Shown here piece by piece: positions 7,942 to 16,138 of a stretch of DNA of 33,983 nt. A program made the position numbers and the translations under genes. Under the pieces are notes generated by a model. The model had not been told where the DNA came from, did not search any database, and worked only from the letters and a program-made list of their open reading frames with translations. Within the stretch, counting starts at the first letter, position 1; each line of letters begins with the position of its first letter. The DNA lies in the NCBI RefSeq assembly GCF_004684935.1, contig NZ_SRJD01000027.1, positions 1-33,983 of the forward strand, given 5' to 3'. This DNA comes from Sporolactobacillus shoreae. GTDB taxonomy: Bacteria; Bacillota; Bacilli; Bacillales; Sporolactobacillaceae.

Positions 7942-8427
7942 TTGCCTGAACTTGGTGTAACATTAGATTTTTATAAACAAGAATATGAGGAAAGTATCAA
8001 GCATTTTACATTACCAAGTCATCAACAAAAATATTCTCCTTTGCCAATTGAGGCTTTAGAGACAGCGTCGCTAAAAATAGATAGATATCCTGTTGTCATT
8101 ACAGCGAACAAAAAAGCTGTCGGTTTTTTTGTGCTCTATGCAGATAATTTTATATATAAACATACAAATAATCCCAACGCTTTACTTTTAATGGACTTCT
8201 CAGTTAATTATTCAGAACAGGGAAAAGGTTTTGCCAAGAGGGGTTTGAGTCAATTAAAAAGATTTGTAAGAGATAATTTTGGAGAATGTGATGAAGTTGT
8301 TTTAGGGGTGAATTATAAGAATTTTAGAGCACAGAAGTTATATGAAAAAATTGGATTCATTGATACAGGTCGAAGAATCATGGGGGAAAATGGAAAAATA
8401 TTTATTTTGAACTTAAGTTTGATTTGA
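7942..8427 (+). CDS. GNAT-family N-acetyltransferase
   Basis: 161 aa. The acetyl-CoA region is LLMDFSVNYSEQGKGFAKRG (loop QGKGFAKRG), followed by EVVLGVNYKNFRAQKLYEKI and GFIDTGRR, the classic 'N..A..LYeK.GF' tail. The TTG start at 7942 is well supported by GAGAGGAG about 9 bases upstream. The substrate is unknown. Copy 3 of the dispersed element ends just upstream of its ribosome site. Confidence 0.88.
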   Translation: MPELGVTLDFYKQEYEESIKHFTLPSHQQKYSPLPIEALETASLKIDRYPVVITANKKAVGFFVLYADNFIYKHTNNPNALLLMDFSVNYSEQGKGFAKRGLSQLKRFVRDNFGECDEVVLGVNYKNFRAQKLYEKIGFIDTGRRIMGENGKIFILNLSLI

Positions 8428-8625
8428 GGAGTGACAATGTGGCAGAGTATGTGACTATAGCGTAAGAGAAGAAGTCGACGCTATTAAACTGAAACTGGTA
8501 CGTTACTGTCTCTTTGACTCCACGGTGCTGTTAATGATAGAAGCATGAAATCAAAAAGATGGAAATGCCGTCTAGAGACCGTTTCCCCGATTAATCAAGA
8601 AACAGATAACATTCATTTAAATAGT

Positions 8626-8657
8626 AAAGAAAAAGGCCAATTCATAACGAATTGGTC
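8626..8657 (-). terminator. Rho-independent terminator behind the VOC remnant
   Basis: Minus strand: GACCAATTC - GTTAT - GAATTGGCC followed by a T-rich run (TTTTTCTTT). The stem is nine pairs with one G-T wobble. Confidence 0.65.
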
Positions 8658-8679
8658 GGATAATAAATTTCTTTTGATA

Positions 8680-8990
8680 TTAAAAATCATGATTTGTTGT
8701 AAATATTTGAAATACAACTCCAAAGGGATCTTTAACCACTGCATAAGCCTTACTAAAATCATTTTCTTTTAGCGCTGAAATAATTTTTGTTCGGCTATCT
8801 TGAGTTAATTTTTTATATAGTGCTCCTGCTATTTCCCTTTTAGTTGTCTGCAAAATGATACTTATCGAGTTACCTATACTGTATTCCGTTTCATTGTCAA
8901 CCGGTCGCTCTGCGAGCATTAATTTATATCCATCCACCAATTTTAAAACGCAATGCGCTATACGATTTTCTTGCCCTTTTTCATATTTTA
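8680..8990 (-). pseudogene. VOC (PhnB-like glyoxalase fold) protein, 5' truncated
   Basis: The C-terminal ~85-100 residues of a PhnB-like VOC protein: RIAHCVLKLVDGYKLMLAE, SISIILQT, then FSKAYAVVKDPFGVVFQIF, the usual KDPFGv-WqI ending. The family's N-terminal 'AieFY' segment is missing. A GTG at 8940 opens the shortest version but cuts into the domain. To the right the sequence becomes a WYL-domain gene on the other strand, so both genes have lost their 5' ends at the same point. The exact joint (about 8985-9000) is an estimate. Confidence 0.6.
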
Positions 8991-9482
8991 AAAACAGAAC
9001 GTGCGATCCAGCCTGTAGGAATCTATGCCAATAATGGTTTATGGTATTGTCCGGCTTACTGTTTCTTGAGAAATGATTTTAGAATATTCCGCTGTGATAA
9101 GATGCATTCTGCAACGTTTGATCATACAAATAGGGAACCGATTGATTTACGAAATATTCATTTAGGGAACAAGGAATCTTTGATGCAGAGAAGTGGGGGG
9201 AGTTATTTAAAGCTATATGTAGAGCTCCAACAAGAAGGCGTCAATCAATGCGAGGCACATCTCTGGCTTAAAAACAGCTTACATGTTCGTGCGGATGGTA
9301 GTGGATGGTTAGACGGCAGCATTACAGCACGTGAGCTTACTTTTTTTGCATCCTTTATTCTTGGATTGGGTAATAAGGCTACCATTAAAGAACCACCAGA
9401 ACTTGTGGGAAAGTTAGAGAAACTTATTTCAGAAGTTATAAAAAAATATGGGCAGTCAAACTCAAAAGGTCTATCGAGATAA
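8991..9482 (+). pseudogene. WYL-domain regulator, C-terminal fragment (YobV/YafY-like)
   Basis: In the frame beginning at 8991 the sequence reads KTERAIQPVGIYANNGLWYC then PAYCFLRNDFRIFRCDKM, a textbook WYL ligand-binding domain, followed by the WCX-like C-terminal region (LKLYVELQQEGVNQCEAHLW, GSGWLDGSITARELTFFASF). The N-terminal helix-turn-helix, normally ~60-80 residues plus a linker, is absent. A TTG at 9066 could start a shorter product, but it would cut into the domain. Full-length relatives are ~300 aa. Probably a non-functional leftover of a regulator once divergent from the VOC gene. Confidence 0.65.
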
Positions 9483-9568
9483 AGAACTCTTTACTGATCA
9501 ATAACTGTAAGAAAAGAGCTATAGATGGATATAACGGACAATTAAGAAGTATTGACGTCATAAAATAA

Positions 9569-9597
9569 TTGATGATCGAACAAATGTTTGCTATTAT
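9569..9597 (+). promoter_or_regulatory. Promoter with embedded LexA/DinR box
   Basis: -35 TTGATG (9569-9574), 17-base spacer, -10 TATTAT (9592-9597). Inside the spacer CGAACAAATGTTTG (9577-9590) matches the Bacillus SOS consensus CGAAC-N4-GTTYG-like dyad, with GAAC and GTT halves spaced by four. This placement would let LexA block the promoter of the hydrolase gene at 9637. Confidence 0.6.
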
Positions 9598-9636
9598 AAA
9601 CTAGTAAATTATTTTTTTGGGCCGGGAAGTGAAGAT

Positions 9637-10476
9637 ATGGAAACAGTAACGTTATACAGAAACATTGCAAAGTTGAAGGGTATTGATATGTTTTATTTTG
9701 ATACAAAAACCGAAGGGCGACCGACTATTCTTTGCCTTCATGGACGATGGGGAAGAGCGGAGACTTGGGTGGATTTTATGAAACACTATGGAAAACAATA
9801 TAGAGTAATTGCACCCGACCAAAGAGGGCATGGATTAAGTAGTAAACCTGTATCAAAATATACGACAAAAGAAATGGCTGAAGATATTATTGACCTTTTA
9901 CACTTTTTAAATATAGATTCAGCCATTCTAGTTGGCCATTCCATGGGTGGGGCAATTGCTGCCTATTTATCAGCGGTATATTCCAAGTACATAAAAGGTG
10001 TGGCTATTCTTGACAAGTCTGCTGCAGATTATTCGTTAGATACAGAGTACAAAAATATTCCATTAGACCAGCTGAGGGATCCGTTAACCAAAGATTGGCC
10101 GTTACCTTTCTCAAGTTTAAACGAAGCGATGAGCTTTATTAAACAAAAAATGGATTCGGATTTAAGTTACCAATACTTTATGAATAGTCTGGTTGAGACT
10201 GTAGATGGTTATAAGATGATGTTCAGTTCTCAGGCCATGGCTGCCAATATTGCTAACTATGAAAATTGGTATCATCTGTTACCAGGCATAAAGTGTCCTG
10301 TACTCTTAATACGATCAAAAAGCCACGAAGCAGTTCCAGATGAGGACTTTATAAAGATGCAGTCTCTGGTTTCCTGCTATCTGGCTTATGAAATGTCGGA
10401 ACCGGATCATAATGTTCATTTAAGCAACAAAAAAGAATTCTACGGTTATTTTGATGAATTTTTAAAGGGAGTGTAA
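9637..10476 (+). CDS. Alpha/beta-fold hydrolase
   Basis: 279 aa, standard length for the family. The oxyanion-side motif is CLHGRWGRAETW (~34-45), then APDQRGHGLSSKP, the nucleophile elbow GHSMGGAIA (Ser102), and the late histidine in EPDHNVHLSN. The acid residue is likely the Glu or Asp in KSHEAVPDED. This is the pattern of esterases, lactonases and dehalogenase-like hydrolases; the substrate is unknown. ATG 9637 follows a purine-rich GGGAAGTGAAG. The promoter contains a LexA-type box, which suggests induction on DNA damage. A GC-rich inverted repeat follows 23 bases after the stop. Confidence 0.88.
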   Translation: METVTLYRNIAKLKGIDMFYFDTKTEGRPTILCLHGRWGRAETWVDFMKHYGKQYRVIAPDQRGHGLSSKPVSKYTTKEMAEDIIDLLHFLNIDSAILVGHSMGGAIAAYLSAVYSKYIKGVAILDKSAADYSLDTEYKNIPLDQLRDPLTKDWPLPFSSLNEAMSFIKQKMDSDLSYQYFMNSLVETVDGYKMMFSSQAMAANIANYENWYHLLPGIKCPVLLIRSKSHEAVPDEDFIKMQSLVSCYLAYEMSEPDHNVHLSNKKEFYGYFDEFLKGV

Positions 10477-10498
10477 CTTTTGTTTATGCAGGATCTTT

Positions 10499-10526
10499 GT
10501 TGCGCAGTGCATGTTTACCGCGCAAC
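10499..10526 (+). repeat. Dispersed intergenic element, copy 4 (hairpin)
   Basis: GTTGCGC (10499-10505) and GCGCAAC (10520-10526) are exact reverse complements around a 14-base loop; the left side TGTTGCGCAGT is identical to copy 9. There is no T-run, so it is not a standard terminator. Confidence 0.6.
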
Positions 10527-10547
10527 AGCTATTCATTACTGAAAGCA

Positions 10548-10867
10548 CATTACACTATTAAGCGTATGGACAGAGCAATAAATTTCTATGAGCTATTATT
10601 GGATCAAAAAGTGAGTGAAGAAAGACACCATTTTTAGTATTTTTAATTTTGAGCATAACAGGCTTTGCTATTTAATCCTTCAAAAGTAAATGAAAAACAC
10701 GTTTGGGGCCATAACTGCTTGCCGAGTTTTCAAGTCAATAACATGGAATTGTTGCTTAAATGGATTAAGGAATTAGGTGCCCCCTATCGGACCCAATCTA
10801 AGGCGGCTGATTTTTTAACATATTTTAATGCTGACTTCTCTTCTTTTGAAAAACAGAATTCCAGCTA
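10548..10867 (+). pseudogene. Frameshifted VOC (glyoxalase-like) protein remnant
   Basis: Frame at 10548 gives HYTIKRMDRAINFYELLLDQ, the classic opening of a VOC domain, ending at a stop at 10634-10636. A neighbouring frame gives FSIFNFEHNR, and a third gives LFNPSKVNEKHVWGHN then FQVNNMELLLKWIKELGAPY, the second half of the same fold. At least two frameshifts are therefore present. No intact start or ribosome site remains. The 3' end overlaps the end of the minus-strand MFS gene. Confidence 0.6.
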
Positions 10868-12018
10868 ATTAATATTTGTAGAGCGATGAAACAGAGAATT
10901 CCTAAAGAAAAAAACAGCCAAAGAGTTTCGAACCCTTTATACGAAAGAATAACTCCAGCACAAGTCGTGCCGATTCCACCACCACCGAACAAGCATAGAC
11001 CAATCAATCCGGAAGACAAGCCGGTACTTTGGGGTGATATGTCAAACGCCATAGCTGCAAGCGTTGATTGGACGAGAATACAACCAAATCCTAGACTAAC
11101 TGTAGCAAGTATAGCCGTTTGCCAACCCGGAAACAAAGTGAGCAGTAATCCCGAACATAATCCGAAACAACTGCCGGACAGCACCGTACCTGCTCGTCCC
11201 AAATTATTGATGAATTTTCCGACAAGCATACTTGCGGTTAGAGATGATAAACCAAAAAACATAACAATGAAACCACTTTGTAAGTAATTGAGATCTAGTC
11301 TACTGTTCAGAAAAGATCCAATATAGCCGTACATACCTAGAAGTAAAAAACCAGTGAATAGGGCAAATGGAAAGATAACCCTTCCCTTTGGAGAGACAAC
11401 GACACTTTTTAATTCTCTCTGGAAATTTCCCTCTACTGCAACAGGCGGACGATCTGGTAATTGCTGCAACAAAACGGCAGATGCTAACGTAAGCAGACCA
11501 AAGAAGAGGAACGCGATATGCCAATTCATAAAAGTTGCAAAGAAGCCACCTAGTACCGCGCTAATTCCTTGCCCCAGAGACACAATGGCCATGAATTTAC
11601 CGACAAAAATTTGCCGATAACCGCTCGGAACTGTATCTCCTATAAGGCCCAGAGAAACAGCAATGATTCCGGCTGCGAAAAAACCGGTAATCACTCTAAG
11701 AGTGGACAGTACGAACAGTGATTGAGAAAGCGCACATCCCAATGTGCCAACGGCAAGACCATAATCAATGATTTTTAGCGTTTTTAACTTGCTGTAGCGG
11801 TCGCTGAAAAATCCATAAACCGGCTGCATGATCCCATAAGGCATCATATAGGCGGTCAGAATAACACCGGCCTGGGCAATAGATATGCCAAAACTATTTG
11901 CCATTGCAGGCAACACCGGTGAAACAAACCAGCTGTTTGCCGCTGAAACGAAGCCTGAAAAACCCAGAATGAGCACTAGCCTATTTAAAGACGGCAGGTG
12001 ACTCCTCTTAACAATCAA
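10825..12018 (-). CDS. MFS transporter, DHA1-like exporter
   Basis: 397 aa, ~12 hydrophobic helices. The N-terminal half has PVYGFFSDRYSKLKTLKI, the MFS loop 2-3 signature (G-x-x-x-D-R-x-x-x), and LRVITGFFAAGIIAVSLGLI in helix 4-5, as in drug and metabolite exporters of the DHA1 group. The start is TTG 12018 with GGAGGT seven bases upstream. It is the last gene of a minus-strand group with a MocR regulator and an aminotransferase, 68 bases behind the latter, so it probably exports the aminotransferase product or a related amine or amino acid. Confidence 0.85.
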   Translation of the reverse strand: MIVKRSHLPSLNRLVLILGFSGFVSAANSWFVSPVLPAMANSFGISIAQAGVILTAYMMPYGIMQPVYGFFSDRYSKLKTLKIIDYGLAVGTLGCALSQSLFVLSTLRVITGFFAAGIIAVSLGLIGDTVPSGYRQIFVGKFMAIVSLGQGISAVLGGFFATFMNWHIAFLFFGLLTLASAVLLQQLPDRPPVAVEGNFQRELKSVVVSPKGRVIFPFALFTGFLLLGMYGYIGSFLNSRLDLNYLQSGFIVMFFGLSSLTASMLVGKFINNLGRAGTVLSGSCFGLCSGLLLTLFPGWQTAILATVSLGFGCILVQSTLAAMAFDISPQSTGLSSGLIGLCLFGGGGIGTTCAGVILSYKGFETLWLFFSLGILCFIALQILISWNSVFQKKRSQH

Positions 12019-12085
12019 ATTGAAGACCTCCGATTAAGTAGAACTCAATGAACTTTTGAATGGGATTAATTAAATATCGTTTCAT

Positions 12086-13246
12086 CTAAGGCTTCATTCC
12101 TTTAACAATACGATCTTCAGGCATGTTGGAATAATTCAATCTAAATGTATTGTTCCTGGCGCTATTTGGGAAGAACGGTTTTCCCGGCACGAAGGCCACA
12201 TTATTTTTCAGGCACTCATCAAAAAGATCTTGTGAATCAATCTGTTCAGGGAGCTCAATCCAAATGAACAGACCGCCTTCAGGAGCGCTGTGCCTGATTT
12301 CCTTTGGGAAAAAAGATTTGATACATTCCATCATTTTCTCACGCCGAGACAGATAGACGGCTTTGATTTTCTGTATATGTGCTTCCATGTCAAACAGTTC
12401 GATATATTTGGCTGTGATTCTTTGGGCGAAAGTATCTGTATGCAGATCAGCCGCCTGCTTGAATGCAACGTACTTTTCAAGGAGAGCCTTATTCGCACAG
12501 ATCCATCCCAAACGCAGACCCGGCGCAAAGATTTTAGAGAATGTGCTCAGATAAACCACACGGCCTTCCGTATCAAAATGTTTCACAGGTGGGAGCGCTT
12601 CTCCGGCAAACCGAACGGCACCATATGGATTGTCCTCAACGATAATCATATTGTATCTATTAGCCAGCTCGACCATTTTCTTTCGTCTCTCTAAATTCAT
12701 CGTCCGGCCTGTCGGGTTTTGAAAATCCGGTATTGTGTAAATGAATTTCGCAGCCGGACTAGCTTGAAGGGTTTGTTCAAGCTCTTCCATGATCATGCCT
12801 TCCTCATCCATAGGCACTTCAACAAAATTCGGATTGTACGTTTTGAATGCGTTAATTGCTGCCAGATACGTCGGACTTTCGCAGATGACTGTATCGCCTT
12901 CATCCAGAAACAGCTTGCCGGTTAAGTCAAGACCTTGTTGTGATCCTGTAATGACTAAGAGATTGTCCGTAGTTGTCTCAATTCCGATTGCTTCCATTCG
13001 ATCAGCGATCGCTTGTCGAAGCGGAAGATAGCCCTCAGTCGTACTGTATTGTAGAGCCTGTTCGCCGGATTCATTGAGGACAGCTTCACAGGCTGCCTTG
13101 ATTTCTTCGACCGGAAAGAGTTCAGGTGCCGGAAGCCCACCAGCAAAAGAAATGATTTCCGGTTTCTCAGTAACTTTTAATATTTCACGTGTTGCTGTAT
13201 TTGAAACCTGTTTTGCGCGCTCTGAAAATTTTATTTCCATCAACAT
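12086..13246 (-). CDS. PLP-dependent aminotransferase, class I/II
   Basis: 386 aa. Fold-type I marks: FAGGLPAPELFPVEEI near the N-terminus, GSQQGLDL (PLP phosphate side), YTIPDFQNPTG (Asn that binds PLP), VEDNPYGAVRF, and STFSKIFAPGLRLGW with the Schiff-base lysine; the late arginine is in FRLNYSN. The layout is that of the 2-aminoadipate/aromatic-type aminotransferases (LysN/AadAT-like). ATG 13246 follows a GGAGAGG. It lies between the MocR regulator (45 bases upstream) and an MFS exporter, all on the same strand. The amino donor and acceptor cannot be told from sequence. Confidence 0.9.
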   Translation of the reverse strand: MLMEIKFSERAKQVSNTATREILKVTEKPEIISFAGGLPAPELFPVEEIKAACEAVLNESGEQALQYSTTEGYLPLRQAIADRMEAIGIETTTDNLLVITGSQQGLDLTGKLFLDEGDTVICESPTYLAAINAFKTYNPNFVEVPMDEEGMIMEELEQTLQASPAAKFIYTIPDFQNPTGRTMNLERRKKMVELANRYNMIIVEDNPYGAVRFAGEALPPVKHFDTEGRVVYLSTFSKIFAPGLRLGWICANKALLEKYVAFKQAADLHTDTFAQRITAKYIELFDMEAHIQKIKAVYLSRREKMMECIKSFFPKEIRHSAPEGGLFIWIELPEQIDSQDLFDECLKNNVAFVPGKPFFPNSARNNTFRLNYSNMPEDRIVKGMKP

Positions 13247-13291
13247 AATCCTCTCCTCTTGCCCATTTGTTGTGCTTTGTTTGAGGCCTCT

Positions 13292-14794
13292 TTAAACAAT
13301 CGGCCGGTTTTCTCTATGAACTCGATCTTCAGTTTTCTGACCATTCAACTTTTCCAAGGCTTCTATTAAAATAGCTACTCCTTTTGTAATGCGTTCAAAA
13401 GATTCGTACGTATAATTCAATCTCAAAAAATGTGCACCATCGCTTTCCTGCGGATAGAAAACGGTGCCCGGTGTAAAAAGCATACCTTTAGAAGCACAAA
13501 GTGAAAGAAGGTCCTTTTGCGAGACCTGTTCGGGAATCCTGCACCAGTGATAATAGCCCCCATCGGGTACATTGAATGCGATCAGTCCATGATTCTGCCT
13601 CAGAGCCGCAGCCATAAAATCTCTTTTTTTCTTATAGACAGCCAGCTCATTTTTTAGATGCGCTTCATAGAAGCCCTCCCGAAGGTATCGATCGAGCATA
13701 AATTGCCCGGGTGTATTTACATGAAGATCCGTGATTTGCTTTAACAAAGCAAATCTTTTCATCACAGGTTCAGGACCGATCACCCATCCCACACGTGTTC
13801 CCGAGAAAAGCACTTTAGAAAATGTGCCTAAATAAATGACATAATCATAGGAATCCAGCGCTTTTAGTGGAGGTCGTTCCTGCTGATCAAAACTTATTTC
13901 GCCATAAGGATCATCCTCAAGAACCGGAACTTGGTATTTATACGCAAGATGTAGCAATTCCATCTTCCGTTTCATGCTCATCACAATTCCCGTTGGGTTA
14001 TGAAATGTTGGTATAGTATAGATAAACTTGGGCTTATAGCGGCTAAGCTGTGCTTCAAGTACGTCAGTACGGATTCCCTCATCATCAAGCGGGATGCCGA
14101 TAATTTTCGCCCCGGCCGCTCTGAAACATTGGATTGCCTGCAAAAAAGTCGGTTCCTCAACAATGACTGCGTCACCTGGAGAAAGAAAGGTTCGAGCGGT
14201 AAAATCAATACCTTGCATTGATCCGGAAAGAATCATGACTTCTTTTGGCGAGACGGAAAGACTTCGAAATTGCATTAATTTACTAAGACTCTCCCTGAGC
14301 GGATAATAACCTTCAACAGCGCAGAGATTCAGTGCTTCACTGTTATAAGCACGTTCGGCTTGGATTGCTTTTAATTGTTTGATCGGATACAGATCCGGAT
14401 CGCCGACACCTGCAGCAAATGAGATCATATCCTTCTGATGGCCGACATTCATTATGTCAGTGATCGTATCGCTTACATATCCCAGCTTTTTGTCGAATAA
14501 TGGATACCAGGATAAAGGAAATACATAGGATTGTTTATTGGATGTATCCGGTTCCCGTCTTTCTGTGACAACCGTCCCCTTCCCTATGTACGACTCGACC
14601 AGTCCCAACGCTTTCAGTTCATCATAAGCTCTGATGACTGTCGTCCGGCTGACACCATTAGAATCAGCCAGTTTTCTTTCCGGAGGCAGAACGAATCCCG
14701 GGGGAAGTATGCCTGTCAGTATCTGCTCTTTAATACTGTTTTTGATTTGCAAATAGACCGGAAAGGGAAACTCTTTATTAATCTTTAGCCTCAT
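13292..14794 (-). CDS. MocR-family regulator (GntR winged helix fused to aminotransferase domain)
   Basis: 500 aa. Residues ~8-75 are a GntR winged helix (YLQIKNSIKEQILTGILPPG, SRTTVIRAYDELKALGLVES), a linker follows, and residues ~125-485 are a fold-type I aminotransferase-like domain with GSMQGIDF, YTIPTFHNPTG, LEDDPYGEIS and the PLP lysine in GTFSKVLFSGTRVGW. ATG 14794 with AGGTAGGTG upstream fits the family N-terminus; a frame extending to 14872 is just an open extension. MocR proteins sense PLP or PLP-amine adducts and usually regulate the adjacent enzyme gene. Downstream on the same strand are an aminotransferase and an MFS exporter, probably one operon. Confidence 0.92.
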   Translation of the reverse strand: MRLKINKEFPFPVYLQIKNSIKEQILTGILPPGFVLPPERKLADSNGVSRTTVIRAYDELKALGLVESYIGKGTVVTERREPDTSNKQSYVFPLSWYPLFDKKLGYVSDTITDIMNVGHQKDMISFAAGVGDPDLYPIKQLKAIQAERAYNSEALNLCAVEGYYPLRESLSKLMQFRSLSVSPKEVMILSGSMQGIDFTARTFLSPGDAVIVEEPTFLQAIQCFRAAGAKIIGIPLDDEGIRTDVLEAQLSRYKPKFIYTIPTFHNPTGIVMSMKRKMELLHLAYKYQVPVLEDDPYGEISFDQQERPPLKALDSYDYVIYLGTFSKVLFSGTRVGWVIGPEPVMKRFALLKQITDLHVNTPGQFMLDRYLREGFYEAHLKNELAVYKKKRDFMAAALRQNHGLIAFNVPDGGYYHWCRIPEQVSQKDLLSLCASKGMLFTPGTVFYPQESDGAHFLRLNYTYESFERITKGVAILIEALEKLNGQKTEDRVHRENRPIV

Positions 14795-14870
14795 AACACA
14801 CCTACCTGCTTTGACCTGAATCAAAAATATTATGTTCATCATAGCATCACCGAGCGATTTTAAAATAACC

Positions 14871-14898
14871 AATTGGATCTATCTTTTGCAGTCCAATT
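14871..14898 (-). promoter_or_regulatory. Inverted repeat upstream of the MocR operon
   Basis: AATTGGA (14871-14877) and TCCAATT (14892-14898) are exact reverse complements separated by 14 bases, about 80 bases before the MocR start. MocR regulators commonly bind paired ATTGG-type half sites, so this is a candidate operator. No convincing -10/-35 pair was fixed. Confidence 0.45.
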
Positions 14899-14963
14899 CA
14901 GGTTTCCTGCCAAATAAAAACACTAATGTGGATTCTAATTAGGCAATTTATACGCTCATTGCA

Positions 14964-15202
14964 TAAAAGTTAAATAAACCTGTTGGTCTAGTTCGTATTG
15001 TTATTGAAAGTTCAGTGCTTATAATCGGGTTCATTTTTGGTGGGAAAGTCGGGATTGGGACATTTTTTATTGCTTTTTTATCGGACCATTCAAACAGGTT
15101 GTGTTCAAATTAAAACATTACAATGCTAAAAAAACCAAACACAAATATATAGATAAAACAATGGTAAAGTGTCTGTACGACCATATTCATGTTAAAATTT
15201 AA
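14964..15202 (+). pseudogene. YczE/YitT-like membrane protein remnant, frameshifted
   Basis: The frame through 14979 reads VRIVIESSVLIIGFIFGG then KVGIGTFFIAFLS, like the last helices of YczE/YyaS-type membrane proteins (GG-x-GIGT motif). After a shift near 15080 the next frame continues GPFKQVVFKLKHYNAKKTKH to a stop at 15200-15202, as expected for the family's GPxIQ end. The N-terminal helices are missing. A copy of the dispersed element follows 18 bases later. Confidence 0.5.
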
Positions 15203-15219
15203 TTGATTGTCGGCATGTT

Positions 15220-15251
15220 TCTACTGCGAAATAGACGAATACTGAGCAACA
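15220..15251 (+). repeat. Dispersed intergenic element, copy 5
   Basis: TACTGCGAAATAGACGAA then TACTGAGCAACA; aligns with copy 6 almost base for base (TATTGCGAAGTAGACGAA then TAATGCGCAATA). Confidence 0.6.
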
Positions 15252-15325
15252 GATGAATTTTCAATACATTTTGTTCCTATAACACTGAACTCAATGTAAT
15301 GAAAGGGGGGAGGGCGTACCCATTG

Positions 15326-16063
15326 ATGATTGCTAAAAAGTTTAACCACAGTGAACGAATAAAAGCAATATTATTTGATTCTGGACGTGTTTTGAATAGA
15401 CCGGCGTCCGGTCACTGGTTTATCCCCCCTAATTTTTTTAATTATGTTGACAAGAAAAAGTTTCTTTCTATTCCAATCAAGCAAAGGAAAACAGCTTTTT
15501 TAAATTCATCAGAGTATATCATTCATCAAAAACTTATAAAAAGTGAAGAAGAGGAGTATATACAATTCGTCCAATTTTATAAAATTTTTGCTGATTTCCT
15601 ACCAGAATTAAATTTAGAGGACACTTCTATACAGGCAGTTGCAAAAGACTTGGTTTTTAACCGAGAGAAATATACATTTTTTGAAGATGCACTATATCTT
15701 GTTCCAAAGTTAAGTGAAAAATATAAACTTGCTGTAGTTTCAGATGCTTGGCCTTCGCTAGAAAATGTATTCGTCAAAGCCAACATGAGGAACTATTTTT
15801 CATCATTTATAATCTCGTCGAAAAAAGGAGTAACAAAGCCAAATAAATTAATGTATCAATCAGCATTGGATGAGCTAAACATTTCACCAGAGCAAGCCAT
15901 TTTTATTGATGATAATATAAGAAATTGTATTGGAGCTTCACAACTAGGTATCCAATCACTGGTTCTAAATAGAAATTGGAAACTATTCACCCTAAATAAG
16001 TTACTTCAAAGAAATTATCATTTTATAAGGAATCTATATGACATAGAGAAAATATTAGTTTAA
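15326..16063 (+). CDS. HAD-superfamily hydrolase
   Basis: 245 aa. Motif I is AILFDSGRVLNRP (nucleophile Asp; the second Asp of DxDG is replaced, as in many FDxGxVL members), motif II is AVVSDAWPS, motif III lysine is in KKGVTKPN, and motif IV is IFIDDNIRN. This is HAD subfamily IA with an alpha-helical cap. An ATG at 15299 lies before the strong GGGGGGAGGG run at 15303-15312, so the true start is ATG 15326 or TTG 15323. AT-rich coding. It is a single gene between dispersed element copies 5 and 6. The substrate is unknown. Confidence 0.85.
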   Translation: MIAKKFNHSERIKAILFDSGRVLNRPASGHWFIPPNFFNYVDKKKFLSIPIKQRKTAFLNSSEYIIHQKLIKSEEEEYIQFVQFYKIFADFLPELNLEDTSIQAVAKDLVFNREKYTFFEDALYLVPKLSEKYKLAVVSDAWPSLENVFVKANMRNYFSSFIISSKKGVTKPNKLMYQSALDELNISPEQAIFIDDNIRNCIGASQLGIQSLVLNRNWKLFTLNKLLQRNYHFIRNLYDIEKILV

Positions 16064-16138
16064 TTCGCGTCACTTCTTAGCTTATAGTTAGTCAACGAAT
16101 GGCAAAATAGCAATTCGATTATCAAAGAGGTAAACAAA

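Noticed and set aside
8940-9080. Extension of the VOC frame on the minus strand to about 9078
   Set aside because: The plus strand here is a much better match to a WYL domain (IQPVGIYANNGLWYC), so the minus-strand residues beyond about 8990 are a shadow.
10499-10526. Rho-independent terminator of the hydrolase gene
   Set aside because: The stem is GC-rich but no T-run follows on either strand; it fits the dispersed element family better.
13981-14306. Plus- and minus-strand frames of about 70-75 codons inside the MocR gene
   Set aside because: Shadows of a well-supported long coding region.
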